Shown here: positions 26,314 through 34,805 of the stretch, piece after piece
How the letters are laid out: every line of letters starts with the position of its first letter
How positions within the stretch are numbered: the stretch's first letter is position 1
Program-made: the position numbers and the translations under genes
The notes under the pieces: generated by a model
The model's input: only the letters and a program-made list of their open reading frames with translations
Told to the model about the DNA's origin: nothing
Database searches by the model: none
NCBI GenBank assembly: GCA_964584785.1
Contig: CAZPBY010000010.1
Span: forward strand, 67,644 to 131,643
Reading direction: 5' to 3'
Source: JAHFTY01 sp964584785
Lineage (GTDB): Bacteria > Acidobacteriota > Terriglobia > 20CM-2-55-15
Length of the DNA: 64,000 bases

Positions 26314-26441
26314 GGGATACCTCTTTCGTCCGGCCCATTTAATTCGTGTTGATCGGTATTAAATGAGCATACGCCGAATCGGCGGCGTCGCACAAAAAGA
26401 GACGCTCCACAAAGAAAGGGCCGGTGGTAACCTGAGACCTT

Positions 26442-26924
26442 ATGGTGAAGTGTGAGAACGTCTATCGCCGGTTTGTGGATTTTAACGAGCGAATGGCGGG
26501 CCTCTACCTCAGGATCGCATCACTGTTCTGCGAGCACACCGCCCTCAGTCAGTTCTGGTATGACATGGCCCTTAAAGGGACGCAGCACGCGGAATTATTG
26601 CGCTTTTGCCTTCACGAGGGACTCTTTGCAAAAAAACTACCGGGGTCTGATGACATCCGTCATCTCGAACGGATTTTCGCGCGCCTGCAGCGGGACATCC
26701 TGGTGCCGGTTCTCAGCCTGGAACAGGCATTCGATATTGCCGTGCGAATCGAAACGTCAGGGTTGAATGACGCTTATGATTCGCTGACGTTGCCGGCACA
26801 CGAATCGTTCTACCTGCTGCGACGGAAGATCCAACTGCACATCCCCGGCAGCCTTCAGAAACTCGCGGCAGCGGCTCGAGAGTGCGGCCTGCATAAGGGA
26901 TCCGCGAATCGAAGGGTATCCTAG
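26442..26924 (+). CDS. Ferritin-like four-helix protein
   Basis: The 160-residue helical protein has Glu/His pairs placed as in rubrerythrin-like ferritin folds: VDFNERMAGLYLRIA, LKGTQHAELLRF (HxxE), EQAFDIAVRIETSGLN and PAHESFYLLRRKI. It may bind a di-iron centre and act in oxidative stress defence (inference). It lacks rubredoxin cysteines. Length is close to bacterial rubrerythrin-like proteins. It is divergent from the NarL-type regulator. Confidence 0.5.
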   Translation: MVKCENVYRRFVDFNERMAGLYLRIASLFCEHTALSQFWYDMALKGTQHAELLRFCLHEGLFAKKLPGSDDIRHLERIFARLQRDILVPVLSLEQAFDIAVRIETSGLNDAYDSLTLPAHESFYLLRRKIQLHIPGSLQKLAAAARECGLHKGSANRRVS

Positions 26925-26969
26925 GCGACCGCCATCGTTCGGTAGACTCCACGCTTTTTTGTGTTCGTT

Positions 26970-27004
26970 GGGGAATAGTCTCGGCCCCAGCGGGTTTGTT
27001 ACAG
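26970..27004 (+). promoter_or_regulatory. Bipartite motif GGGGAATAGTC-N17-GTTACAG
   Basis: The motif lies just before the ribosome site of the first ECF sigma gene. An identical pair of blocks with the same 17-base spacing occurs at 33446-33480. GGGGAATA resembles the -35 of the ECF-type promoters upstream of 25572 and 30182, but the spacing to GTTA is long for an ECF promoter. Confidence 0.35.
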
Positions 27005-27021
27005 ACGTGGAGGTAAACGCC

Positions 27022-27741
27022 GTGGATTCCGAGCGGATATGGATCGAAAGACTCAGGCAGCGCGACGAAGCCGCGTTCGTTGAACTGGTGGAACGGCATT
27101 ACGGCTATCTGCTCCAGTTGGCGAATTTTTTCGTTTCGAACAAAGGCGTCGCGGAGGAGGTCGTGCAAGAGGCGTGGCTCGCGGTCTTCAAAGGGATCGA
27201 CCGATTTGAAGAACGATCTTCATTCAAGACCTGGATTTCGCGGATCGTGATGAACATCGCGCGGACGCGGGGCGTGCGCGAAAGCCGGACGGTGACGTTT
27301 TCGAGCATGACGGATCCGGAAGCCGGCGTCTCAGAACCCGCCGTTGATCCGGCGCGATTCCGCGCCGGCAATGACAGTTACCCCGATCACTGGGCAGTTG
27401 CGCCACGCCCATGGGACGCCGATCCCGAAACGCAACTCCTGAGCTGTGAAACCATGGATGCCATCGGCCGCGCCGTCGACCTGCTTCCGGAGGCGCAAAG
27501 ACTCGTCCTCACGATGCGCGACATTGACGGCTGGTCCGCTGAAGAAGTGTGTAACGCTCTGGAGATCTCCGAGACTAATCAGAGGGTACTGCTCCACAGG
27601 GCGCGGTCAAGAGTACGTGCTATTCTGGAAAATCATTTTTCGAATTCAGGCGGGACGCATCATGGCGGAAGCCGAACTGACGTGCAAGGAACTGACAGAG
27701 CTGATAACAGACTATCTGGAAGAGCGCTTGCCGCGAAGTGA
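27022..27741 (+). CDS. ECF-family RNA polymerase sigma factor
   Basis: I start at GTG 27022 because GGAGGT lies 7 bases upstream; the frame is open further up but without homology. The 239 residues have region 2 (LVERHYGYLLQLANF, EEVVQEAWLAVFKGIDRFEE, FKTWISRIVMNIARTR) and region 4 (LLPEAQRLVLTMRDIDGWSAEEVCNALEI, NQRVLLHRARSRVR) joined by a long linker of about 60 residues. The 3' end overlaps the anti-sigma gene by 80 bp, so the two are coupled. Confidence 0.9.
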   Translation: MDSERIWIERLRQRDEAAFVELVERHYGYLLQLANFFVSNKGVAEEVVQEAWLAVFKGIDRFEERSSFKTWISRIVMNIARTRGVRESRTVTFSSMTDPEAGVSEPAVDPARFRAGNDSYPDHWAVAPRPWDADPETQLLSCETMDAIGRAVDLLPEAQRLVLTMRDIDGWSAEEVCNALEISETNQRVLLHRARSRVRAILENHFSNSGGTHHGGSRTDVQGTDRADNRLSGRALAAK

Positions 27742-27910
27742 ACAAGTCCGGTTCGAGCAGCACTTGTCCGTCTGCAGCGCATGCGTCACCTACCTGGATC
27801 AAATGCGCCTGACCATCAAAACCCTCGGCGCCAGGCCCCGCATCGAGATTCCTCAGGCAATCGAGTCCAATCTGTTGCAGGCGTTCCGACGCTGGAAATC
27901 CGACAACTGA
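27662..27910 (+). CDS. Small zinc-finger anti-sigma factor
   Basis: ATG at 27662 gives 82 residues (MAEAELTCKELTELITDYL). The ZAS/zf-HC2 motif is present as FEQHLSVCSACVTYLD (HxxxCxxC), with an upstream Cys in LTCKEL. No membrane segment follows, so it is a soluble, short anti-sigma factor. It overlaps the sigma gene by 80 bp in a different frame. It probably holds the ECF factor until zinc or redox release (family knowledge). Confidence 0.85.
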   Translation: MAEAELTCKELTELITDYLEERLPRSEQVRFEQHLSVCSACVTYLDQMRLTIKTLGARPRIEIPQAIESNLLQAFRRWKSDN

Positions 27911-27920
27911 TTGGTAAGAG

Positions 27921-28727
27921 CTACGCGTCCGGGGTCTCGCACCAGCCCGGATAATTGCACCGGAAGATGCAGCGTTCGCGATTATCATGATGAAGCTTTG
28001 CACACAACACGCGACGCGCAGCGCTCGAGCGCACGTAAGCCTCGGCGGCAATCAGCATCCCGAGCGGCGGAGCTATGAAGTAAATCCAGATGGCCGTCCA
28101 ATTCGCGGCGGAAACAGCGGATCCCAGGGTCCGCGCCGGATTCATGCTCATCCCGGAGATCGGCGCCTCAATGCTGATGTAGGTCGCGACGAGGGCGGCG
28201 GCAAAAAGACCGGTATATCGATTCAGCTTCGGAACGTTCGACACTTGCAGAACCATCGACATCATGAGAAACGTGATCGCCACTTCGCCGACGAACGCCC
28301 ACCGGTTGCCGTACGTTCCGGGTAATGTGACGACGTAATTCACATTTGCCTGGGCAAGCCGGGCACCAAGAATGACCGAAGCGACCCTCACGCCGATCAC
28401 CGCACCGGCAAACTGCGCCGCCGCATAAAAGACAGCATCCACTGCGCCAATTTTCCCAAGCCGGAGAAACGTGAGAGTCGTGGCCGGATTCAGATGAGCT
28501 CCGGACCGTTTACCGAATCTGGAATAAATGAGAGATGCGGACGTGGTTCCCATCGCCAGTCCCATCAGAACGCGAAGCAGAGTCGGATCGTGGATCCAGC
28601 GGACAACGGGCGAATCGGGGTGTCCGAAAAGCGTTCCAAACATGCAGGCGGAGATCATGAAAAGCCCGAGACAGCTGCCTTCGATGGCGTACTCCGGCCA
28701 ATGATCGGTCAGAGCGCTCCGCCACAT
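27921..28727 (-). CDS. Aquaporin / MIP-family channel
   Basis: The 268-residue protein has six hydrophobic segments and both NPA boxes, GAHLNPATTLTF (about residue 75) and GMSMNPARTLGSAV (about residue 195). Aromatic/arginine filter residues suggest a water channel; glycerol transport cannot be excluded. An unusual C-terminal tail (CAKLHHDNRERCIFRCNYPG) contains three cysteines. Its start shares one base with the stop of the membrane anti-sigma gene, so it is in that operon. Confidence 0.9.
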   Translation of the reverse strand: MWRSALTDHWPEYAIEGSCLGLFMISACMFGTLFGHPDSPVVRWIHDPTLLRVLMGLAMGTTSASLIYSRFGKRSGAHLNPATTLTFLRLGKIGAVDAVFYAAAQFAGAVIGVRVASVILGARLAQANVNYVVTLPGTYGNRWAFVGEVAITFLMMSMVLQVSNVPKLNRYTGLFAAALVATYISIEAPISGMSMNPARTLGSAVSAANWTAIWIYFIAPPLGMLIAAEAYVRSSAARRVLCAKLHHDNRERCIFRCNYPGWCETPDA

Positions 28728-29632
28728 TACAGCTCCAGACGATGCAGGTGCTCATAAACAACGGGAGCCATCCTGGAAGCGACGTCCAGGTTTGCACCGT
28801 GGTTCAGATTGGACACGACATAAGCGAGGTACTTCGCGGACTCAAATCCGGCAATCTCATAAATCCCTTCGCGAGACTGGTAAATCGGGATCCCCGAAGC
28901 CTGGATGACGGCTTTGGCATCCTCGTGCGTGAACGACTCGCTCTGTTTTTCAGTAATCACGAGCGAAAGAATCGTGTTGTTGTCACCGGTCAGGATCAGG
29001 TGGACGTACTGTCTGTTGTTCGCCGTGCACCGGTGCCCCTGAACAATCTTGAAACTCGGACCCAGTTTCGATTGAACTTCCGGCACGAGATCGATGAACT
29101 CGGGACCCAGTGCCTGCCGGCCCGTGCCGGTTTTCATATCGTCAAACGACATGAACCGTTTCCACCGGCCGGACAGAATCGCGCAATGAACATGGTCGGT
29201 GAGTCCCACGCGGAGGATCTGCCCGACTCGAGCCGAGACCGTTTGAAAGACATTACCGCCATCGACGCCGCCGAGCGGTGCGACGCGGTTCCATCGCAGA
29301 GCTGTAAAACTTCCGATGACCAGAACGGCAACAGCTGCAGCGGCCATCACCCAGTTTGCGCTGTTAAAGCCAAAAAAACTTCGGCGCTCCGTACGAAAGC
29401 GTTTTTGCAGCGCGGCCATCAGTTCCAAAGGAGCTTCGTCTTTTGTGACAGCATCTCGAACGATCTGTTTCATGCGTGCACGGCTGTCGAGGATGCGCTT
29501 GCAATCCGGACATGATGTGAGGTGCTGGAGCACATCCTGATTCGTCTCGACGAGCAGTTCGTTATCCACATAGGCGTCGAAATACCGCCGAAATCTCTCG
29601 CACGATCGTTCTTTGAAATTAGCCACATTCAT
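28727..29632 (-). CDS. Membrane-anchored zinc-finger anti-sigma factor
   Basis: ATG at 29632 (MNVANFKERSC), with AGAGGAGAG upstream, gives 301 residues. The N-terminal zf-HC2 domain has LQHLTSCPDCKRIL. A single membrane helix follows near residues 95-115 (WVMAAAAVAVLVIGSF), and a C-terminal extracytoplasmic domain of about 185 residues contains HVHCAILSGRW and GHRCTANNRQYVHL, with several His and Cys. It would restrain the adjacent ECF factor and sense an envelope signal. It overlaps the sigma gene by 14 bp. Confidence 0.85.
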   Translation of the reverse strand: MNVANFKERSCERFRRYFDAYVDNELLVETNQDVLQHLTSCPDCKRILDSRARMKQIVRDAVTKDEAPLELMAALQKRFRTERRSFFGFNSANWVMAAAAVAVLVIGSFTALRWNRVAPLGGVDGGNVFQTVSARVGQILRVGLTDHVHCAILSGRWKRFMSFDDMKTGTGRQALGPEFIDLVPEVQSKLGPSFKIVQGHRCTANNRQYVHLILTGDNNTILSLVITEKQSESFTHEDAKAVIQASGIPIYQSREGIYEIAGFESAKYLAYVVSNLNHGANLDVASRMAPVVYEHLHRLEL

Positions 29633-30182
29633 AGGCACTCTCCTCTGGCTTCCTGCCGATGCCCTTCGCACTGGCGTAGTCCGCCAGTTTCACTCGAAGC
29701 TGCTTTCTGCCGCGGCTCAGGCGCGACATCACTGTTCCAACCGGAATGCGGAGCATTTCGGCGATTTCCTTGTAAGAGAACTCCTGAACGTCGGCGAGGA
29801 GGACGATTTCGCGAAACTCTCTCGGAACATCGTCCAGCGCGGCCAGGACTTCCTCGTCACGAATGTCTTCGGGTATCGGCGGCTCAAACGTCAACGTATC
29901 TTCAAATGACCGCTCGCCTTCCGGCACGGTTTTGGTGTTGAACCAGCGTCTGCGGTAGTGCCGGATTTCGTTGATCAGAATCTTGAAGAGCCAGGCCCTG
30001 CAGTTGGTCCCAGGCTCAAAGCGATGGAAGGCCTTCCACGCCTGCAAATACGCTTCCTGCACCAGATCGTGGGCCTCTGTTCTATCGCGCACCAGATGTA
30101 CAGCAGTGCGATAAAGGTCGTTCAGATGCGGAAGCGCCACTGCTTCGAACTCGGTAGATTCAACCCTTCTTCCGAAAAGCAC
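29619..30182 (-). CDS. ECF-family RNA polymerase sigma factor
   Basis: The 187-residue sigma factor has region 2 (ALPHLNDLYRTAVHLVRDR, AHDLVQEAYLQAWKAFHRFE, NCRAWLFKILINEIRHY) and region 4 (EFREIVLLADVQEFSYKEIA, IPVGTVMSRLSRGRKQLR). The start is GTG at 30182 with GAGGG upstream. It is partnered by the membrane zf-HC2 protein that overlaps its 3' end. A GGGAAT-N16-GTC promoter lies about 42 bp upstream, consistent with autoregulation. Confidence 0.92.
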   Translation of the reverse strand: MLFGRRVESTEFEAVALPHLNDLYRTAVHLVRDRTEAHDLVQEAYLQAWKAFHRFEPGTNCRAWLFKILINEIRHYRRRWFNTKTVPEGERSFEDTLTFEPPIPEDIRDEEVLAALDDVPREFREIVLLADVQEFSYKEIAEMLRIPVGTVMSRLSRGRKQLRVKLADYASAKGIGRKPEESAYECG

Positions 30183-30223
30183 GCGGCATTGCCCTCAGAC
30201 AATCTTCGTTCTACCCATAAAAA

Positions 30224-30248
30224 GACGTGGCTCAAACCTTTTATTCCC
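30224..30248 (-). promoter_or_regulatory. ECF-type promoter of the second sigma operon
   Basis: GGGAATAAAA, 12 bases, GTC(TTT) on the minus strand. It is 16 bases from GGAAT to GTC, the same as the element at 25584-25608. It lies 42 bp before the sigma-factor start, fitting positive autoregulation. A second GGGGATAAAATG sits about 25 bp further upstream. Confidence 0.55.
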
Positions 30249-30377
30249 GGAAACCGAAAAACATTTTATCCCCAGCACGACTCCGAGGCTCCAGAGTGGT
30301 TCCCGCAAACCGCATTATTAAACCGGAATCCACCGTCACGGATCCGGCGGCCCGAAGCAGACCGCCGGAGTTGGCCG

Positions 30378-32024
30378 TCAATTTGTAACGTTCGAAGGAA
30401 AGCCGGCGCCCGGGATGTTTAGGCGGATCCGGTAAAGACTGGTTCGAGCTGTCATGTACAGAGTGCGGCCGTCGGCGTCGCCAAAAGCAAAGTTAGCGGG
30501 CAGCTCGGGCCCTTTGATGGTTCCGAGATGCTTTCCTTCGGGCGAGAGAACCCACACACCGCCGGGACCCGACACGAAGACGTTACCGGCACGATCGACC
30601 TTCATTCCGTCCAGCGCAATCTCGCCGGGAACGAACGTCATGTCGAAGAATACTCTTCCCTTCGAGAGTGTACCGTCCGGCTGCACTTCGTAACGCATCA
30701 CAACCTTCTTCTCCAAGTCCCAATTGTCCACGTAGAGATAGCGCTCGTCCGGTGAAAAGGCGAGCCCGTTGGGTCCTTTCAAGTCGGTGGTCAGCAGCTG
30801 AAGGTTCCCATCTTTCAGCCGGAACACGCCGGAGAACGGCAGTTCCTTCCTCGGATCGTCGTAGACCTTCGGCAGTCCAAACGGCGGATCCGTGAAGTAG
30901 AGCGAGTTGTCCGACTTGTAAACCAGATCATTCGGGCTGTTCAGGCGCTTGCCTTGATACTTGTCGGCCAGCACGGAGAGCACGCCATTCTTTTCGAGTC
31001 GGGTGACACGCCGGTTGCCGTGCTCGTTGATGGTCAGGCGCGCTTCGCCGTCGAGCGCGAGACCATTGGACCCCGGTTGAAAGTATTCGCCGATATCCAC
31101 GCCGGAGTAGCCGCTTTTTGTCCGGAAGACGGAAACCTGGCCGTCGGGAGTCCAGCGGTAAATCGTGTTCTCGTTCGGATCGCTGAACAGCAGATACCCG
31201 CCGGCCGCGTCTTTTACCCAGACCGGTCCTTCGGTGAAAGTGAATCCATCGGCAAGCTTTTCGATCTTTGCGTCTGTCGGCACGATCTCGTCGAGACGCC
31301 GGTCGGCCCGCTCAATCTCGGTGTCAACCGCTCTTGCGTTGCCGATGCGGCCGGGCTTGTAGAAATCGAGCGTTGCCGAACGAACCCAAATGTAGTTTGC
31401 CGGCGGGCTCGACATCGGACCATTCGCCGCGAAGACAGCGAGCGTGTACTCCTGGCCGGGCCGGATGTCTTTGCCGAGGACCACCCGATTCGGTGAATTG
31501 AACCCTTTCGGAAGCTGGCCCCCGGCGGATCCCAGAACCAGCGGCAAACTGCCGTTGACCCAGATTTCCGCGTAGTCATCCACAACGATCTCAAAAACAG
31601 CGGTGGACCCTATTGTTTCGAAATGACCCAGCCTTTCCGGAATTTTGAACCTGACGCGATACCACGCATACGACAGCTTCCCCGGACCCCGCCGCGCGCC
31701 GAGCGAAGCCGGATCGATCACGTTCCAGGCGGAATCGTTAAAATCCACCGCTCCTGCTTTTGGAGTCATGTCGTGAGTTTTGCTCGACGGTCCGCTCGGC
31801 CGGAGATCGGAGCCGGCGTAGTTGTGATTAGCATCGACGATCTGCGCATCGCTGTAACGCCACTCGGCCTGGACGAGTTGGGCTCCTTCTTTCGTGGCGA
31901 GATCCACAATCGCGTCCGCCCGTTTGGCCGGGACATCTGAAGTAACTTGCGCGTCGGCAGTCCGCAGGATCACCAGCAGAGCGGTCGCAGCGAAAAATAA
32001 GAAAGCCGGCCTGCGCGCATTCAT
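30378..32024 (-). CDS. Secreted SMP-30/gluconolactonase-type protein with N-terminal beta domain
   Basis: The 548-residue protein has a signal peptide (cleaved near RTADAQ), an N-terminal beta-sandwich of about 200 residues with galactose-binding-like features (WYRVRFKIPERLG, YAEIWVNGSLPL), and a C-terminal six-bladed SMP-30 propeller. Metal-site motifs are visible: FTFTEGPVWV (Glu), LNSPNDLVYK (Asn-Asp) and KGPNGLAFSPDERYL. These enzymes open sugar lactones. It overlaps the upstream GlcG-cupin gene by 4 bp, so they act together. Confidence 0.85.
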   Translation of the reverse strand: MNARRPAFLFFAATALLVILRTADAQVTSDVPAKRADAIVDLATKEGAQLVQAEWRYSDAQIVDANHNYAGSDLRPSGPSSKTHDMTPKAGAVDFNDSAWNVIDPASLGARRGPGKLSYAWYRVRFKIPERLGHFETIGSTAVFEIVVDDYAEIWVNGSLPLVLGSAGGQLPKGFNSPNRVVLGKDIRPGQEYTLAVFAANGPMSSPPANYIWVRSATLDFYKPGRIGNARAVDTEIERADRRLDEIVPTDAKIEKLADGFTFTEGPVWVKDAAGGYLLFSDPNENTIYRWTPDGQVSVFRTKSGYSGVDIGEYFQPGSNGLALDGEARLTINEHGNRRVTRLEKNGVLSVLADKYQGKRLNSPNDLVYKSDNSLYFTDPPFGLPKVYDDPRKELPFSGVFRLKDGNLQLLTTDLKGPNGLAFSPDERYLYVDNWDLEKKVVMRYEVQPDGTLSKGRVFFDMTFVPGEIALDGMKVDRAGNVFVSGPGGVWVLSPEGKHLGTIKGPELPANFAFGDADGRTLYMTARTSLYRIRLNIPGAGFPSNVTN

Positions 32025-32929
32025 TGAAGCCTCCCTTCCATTTCAGGACGGCGAACCTTGACGACGTAGTAATTCAGAGGGCCAGACACCTTCTCGAACC
32101 AGTGCGGGACTCCATTCGGAACCACGATCACATCCCCTTTTGAAATCGTGCGCGTCTCGCCGTTGTGGACGGAAACGCCACGAATTTCTCCGGGCCCGAT
32201 CGTCTTCGGATCGATTACGGTTCCGCCGGTGACAAAGGTGGCCGAGCCTTCAAGCACGTAAATGATGTCCGTGTCCTCGGTGTGAATCTCGGCCATGCCG
32301 TTGGCGTCCCGATGGCTCGCGTGAATCATGTAGTTCGCCTTGTTCACCAGCACGTCTCCCTTTTTGAATGCCTCCGAAACGCGATCAGATTTCAGGAACG
32401 TGATTTCAGCGGGCGTGGCCGGCGCATCCATGGCCGACGACATCGCCTCGCGCTTCAATGAATCTGCCGCGATGATCGCGAGTTCCTCGTCTTCCTGCGC
32501 GGTCGACGCACCGCTGACGCCGACCGCGCCGACAATCTGGCCGTTGAGTTCGATCGGCACACCACCTTGAAGCGGAGTGAAGAATGCATCGGGAAGCGCA
32601 ACCATCGCGGTCCGGCCGTTCTTGATGATGTCTTCAAATGCCTTGGTGGGACGCTTGAACAGAGCCGCAGTTCGGGCTTTACCAATAGATATATTGGCGC
32701 CTGCGGAAAACGTTCCATCGAGGCGCTCGAGGGCCATGAGGTTGCCGCCATCGTCAACGACGGCGATGACGCCCGTTGTGTTCCGCCGCCTCGCTTCGGC
32801 AATTGCCGCGGCAATCGCCGTACGCGCACCGGAAATCGTCAGAGACTTTTTGTCGGCGACTTGCGCGCTGGACAGGCTCACCACACTGATCACAAACAAT
32901 AAAGACGCAACAATACTTTTCACTCTCAT
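32021..32929 (-). CDS. Secreted GlcG/HbpS-like protein fused to a cupin domain
   Basis: I start at ATG 32929 (MRVKSIVASLLFV), preceded by AGGAG; the longer frame lacks a signal peptide at its end. The 302 residues have a signal peptide, a GlcG/HbpS domain (TGVIAVVDDGGNLMALER, GVPIELNGQIVGAVGVSG) and a C-terminal cupin (EGSATFVTGGT, VPNGVPHWFEKV). GlcG/HbpS proteins can bind heme in some cases. Translationally coupled to the SMP-30 gene. Function of the fusion is unknown. Confidence 0.82.
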   Translation of the reverse strand: MRVKSIVASLLFVISVVSLSSAQVADKKSLTISGARTAIAAAIAEARRRNTTGVIAVVDDGGNLMALERLDGTFSAGANISIGKARTAALFKRPTKAFEDIIKNGRTAMVALPDAFFTPLQGGVPIELNGQIVGAVGVSGASTAQEDEELAIIAADSLKREAMSSAMDAPATPAEITFLKSDRVSEAFKKGDVLVNKANYMIHASHRDANGMAEIHTEDTDIIYVLEGSATFVTGGTVIDPKTIGPGEIRGVSVHNGETRTISKGDVIVVPNGVPHWFEKVSGPLNYYVVKVRRPEMEGRLQ

Positions 32930-33017
32930 AAAGTTTTCTCCTGGGGAAGGTATTCGAAATTTGAGGGACCGCGCCATTTGGCCGCGCACGATTTGAGCGC
33001 TGCCCCTCGATTTGGGT

Positions 33018-33419
33018 TTAGCTGACTGGGGATTTGAACGAGGCTTCGCCGAGATTGGTCTCTGCCCAGGCGCACCAGATGACGACCTTAGCAACGTCTT
33101 TCACGTAGGCCGGCAGCGTAATGGACTTATTGTAACCATCGTTCTTGATCTTGAGCTTTTGCAGATCGTAGATTGTGCCCTTCGAATCCACCACGCGCCA
33201 GTGCGGATCCGGAGTGTCGGGCACAACGAAATCATCCGAAAGAGTGAGAACAGTCTTGTTCCCCTGCTTTTCCATCGTCACAAAACCGGTGTTCGCCTTA
33301 GGGCCAGTGAAAGGGCTGCTCTTGCGCATTTGCGCGGCGAAGGCGCTCGTCGCGAGGATGAGTGTGAAGACAATCGCGGAAACTGTTGTAAGAGATCTGA
33401 ACCGTCGAATCGTTGTCAT
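33018..33419 (-). CDS. Secreted DM13-domain protein
   Basis: ATG at 33419 with AAGGAG upstream gives 133 residues with a signal peptide ending at ATSAFAA. The DM13 core is VPDTPDPHWRVVDSKG, then AKVVIWCAWAETNLGEASF with the conserved single Cys. DM13 domains are thought to take part in electron transfer (family proposal). A second DM13 protein is at 41901-42395. It is downstream of the NDH-2 gene on the same strand. Confidence 0.78.
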   Translation of the reverse strand: MTTIRRFRSLTTVSAIVFTLILATSAFAAQMRKSSPFTGPKANTGFVTMEKQGNKTVLTLSDDFVVPDTPDPHWRVVDSKGTIYDLQKLKIKNDGYNKSITLPAYVKDVAKVVIWCAWAETNLGEASFKSPVS

Positions 33420-33445
33420 TTCTATTCTCCTTGAATTTACTTGCT

Positions 33446-33480
33446 GGGGAATAGTCCGCGATGAGAGAAGTCCGTTACAG
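33446..33480 (+). promoter_or_regulatory. Second copy of GGGGAATAGTC-N17-GTTACAG
   Basis: This copy of the motif at 26970-27004 lies between the DM13 and NDH-2 genes, pointing to the plus strand where no gene follows. It could drive an antisense RNA over the NDH-2 gene or be coincidental. Confidence 0.3.
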
Positions 33481-33493
33481 CGGATGAACACGA

Positions 33494-34801
33494 TCAGGCG
33501 CCGATTTCCATCGACTTGCGCTCTTCCGCATGATGAATGGAAGAAGCGCGAGCAGTGGTGAACTGAACGAGGTCCTTCGAGAACAACAGGTCGAGGCTCC
33601 AGTCGAGCGCGACCCTGCACTTTTTCTCGAATCTGGGAAGCTTGCTCAGGTAAATGGTTCGCCACAGCCACCACGCGACGAAGCCTGAGAAGTTCAGGCC
33701 GAAGATCTGAGCAACTCCGGTGCGTTTGCCGATTGCGGCAAGCTGTCCGAGCGTCGAGAAAACGAAAGGTTTCTTTTTGCCGTGGCCGGCAGCCGCAGCG
33801 ATATTGTTGGCCAGGACGCGGCCCTGGCGAAGCGCATGCTGCGCGGTGGGAGGATAGGGCTTCCCGGTTTTGGGATCGGGAATGGAAGCGCAATCGCCGA
33901 CAGCCCACACTCCGGGCCAGCCGTCGACTTCCATGTATGCGTTGGTCGCAATTCGGCCTCGATCCTTCGAGCAGGGCACGGTATCGAGAATCGGATGCGG
34001 CGCAGTCCCCGCGGTCCAGACCAGGGTTCCGGCCTCGACCCTCGAGCCATCACTCAGTTCGACGATTCCATTTCGATACGACAGGACTCGCGTATTCAAT
34101 CGAATGTCGATTCCGCGCTCGGAGAGTTTCTTGCCCGCGTATGAACCGAGCCTTTCGTCGAGTTCCGGAAGAATCACCGGGCCGGAGTGAACCAGCACCA
34201 CTCGAAGATCGTGTTCACGAAGGTTCGCGTAAAACGGAATCGCATCTCGGAGGAAATCATTGACGGCGGCCACCGTCTCGACGCCGGCAAATCCGCCGCC
34301 GGCAACGACGATGGTCATCAGTGGCCGCCGGGCGTCATTGCACTCGAAATCGGCCTCCTCGAGATTCTGGATGAGCCGGTTTCGAAGGAAGATGGCATCA
34401 CCCAGCGATTTCATCGTCAACGCATGCTGCTCGAGACCCGGCAGGTCGTAAAAATTTGTGATGTTGCCGACACCGATCACAAGGTGATCGTATTCAAGCC
34501 GGTGGTGATGATGATCGGCCGCATGTGAGACATCGACAGCCTTGTTGTGGAGGTCGATATGTTCAATATCGCCTTGAAAGAACTGAACGCGCTTGATTAG
34601 CTTGCGTATCGGATTGACGATGTGGGTCATGTCGAGATCGCTGGCCGCGACCTCATGCAACATCGGAGTAAACAGGAAGAAATTATCGTGATTGACAAGC
34701 GTGACCTGCACGTCGGGATCACGCGCGAGCCCTCGCTCGATCTCAAGCGCCGTGTAAAGCCCGCCGAAGCCGCCACCCAGAATAACGACACGTGTCTTCA
34801 T
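33494..34801 (-). CDS. Type II NADH dehydrogenase-like FAD oxidoreductase
   Basis: ATG at 34801 gives 435 residues. Two Rossmann motifs are present, VVILGGGFGGLYTALEIE for FAD and IVVAGGGFAGVETVAAV for NAD(P)H, plus VWAVGDCASIPD. The C-terminal region (FVAWWLWRTIYLSKLPRF) is an amphipathic membrane anchor, typical of NDH-2. It passes electrons from NADH to quinone without proton pumping. It begins 5 bp after the glucose dehydrogenase stop, so NADH made there could be used here. Confidence 0.9.
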   Translation of the reverse strand: MKTRVVILGGGFGGLYTALEIERGLARDPDVQVTLVNHDNFFLFTPMLHEVAASDLDMTHIVNPIRKLIKRVQFFQGDIEHIDLHNKAVDVSHAADHHHHRLEYDHLVIGVGNITNFYDLPGLEQHALTMKSLGDAIFLRNRLIQNLEEADFECNDARRPLMTIVVAGGGFAGVETVAAVNDFLRDAIPFYANLREHDLRVVLVHSGPVILPELDERLGSYAGKKLSERGIDIRLNTRVLSYRNGIVELSDGSRVEAGTLVWTAGTAPHPILDTVPCSKDRGRIATNAYMEVDGWPGVWAVGDCASIPDPKTGKPYPPTAQHALRQGRVLANNIAAAAGHGKKKPFVFSTLGQLAAIGKRTGVAQIFGLNFSGFVAWWLWRTIYLSKLPRFEKKCRVALDWSLDLLFSKDLVQFTTARASSIHHAEERKSMEIGA

Positions 34802-34805
34802 GGTT

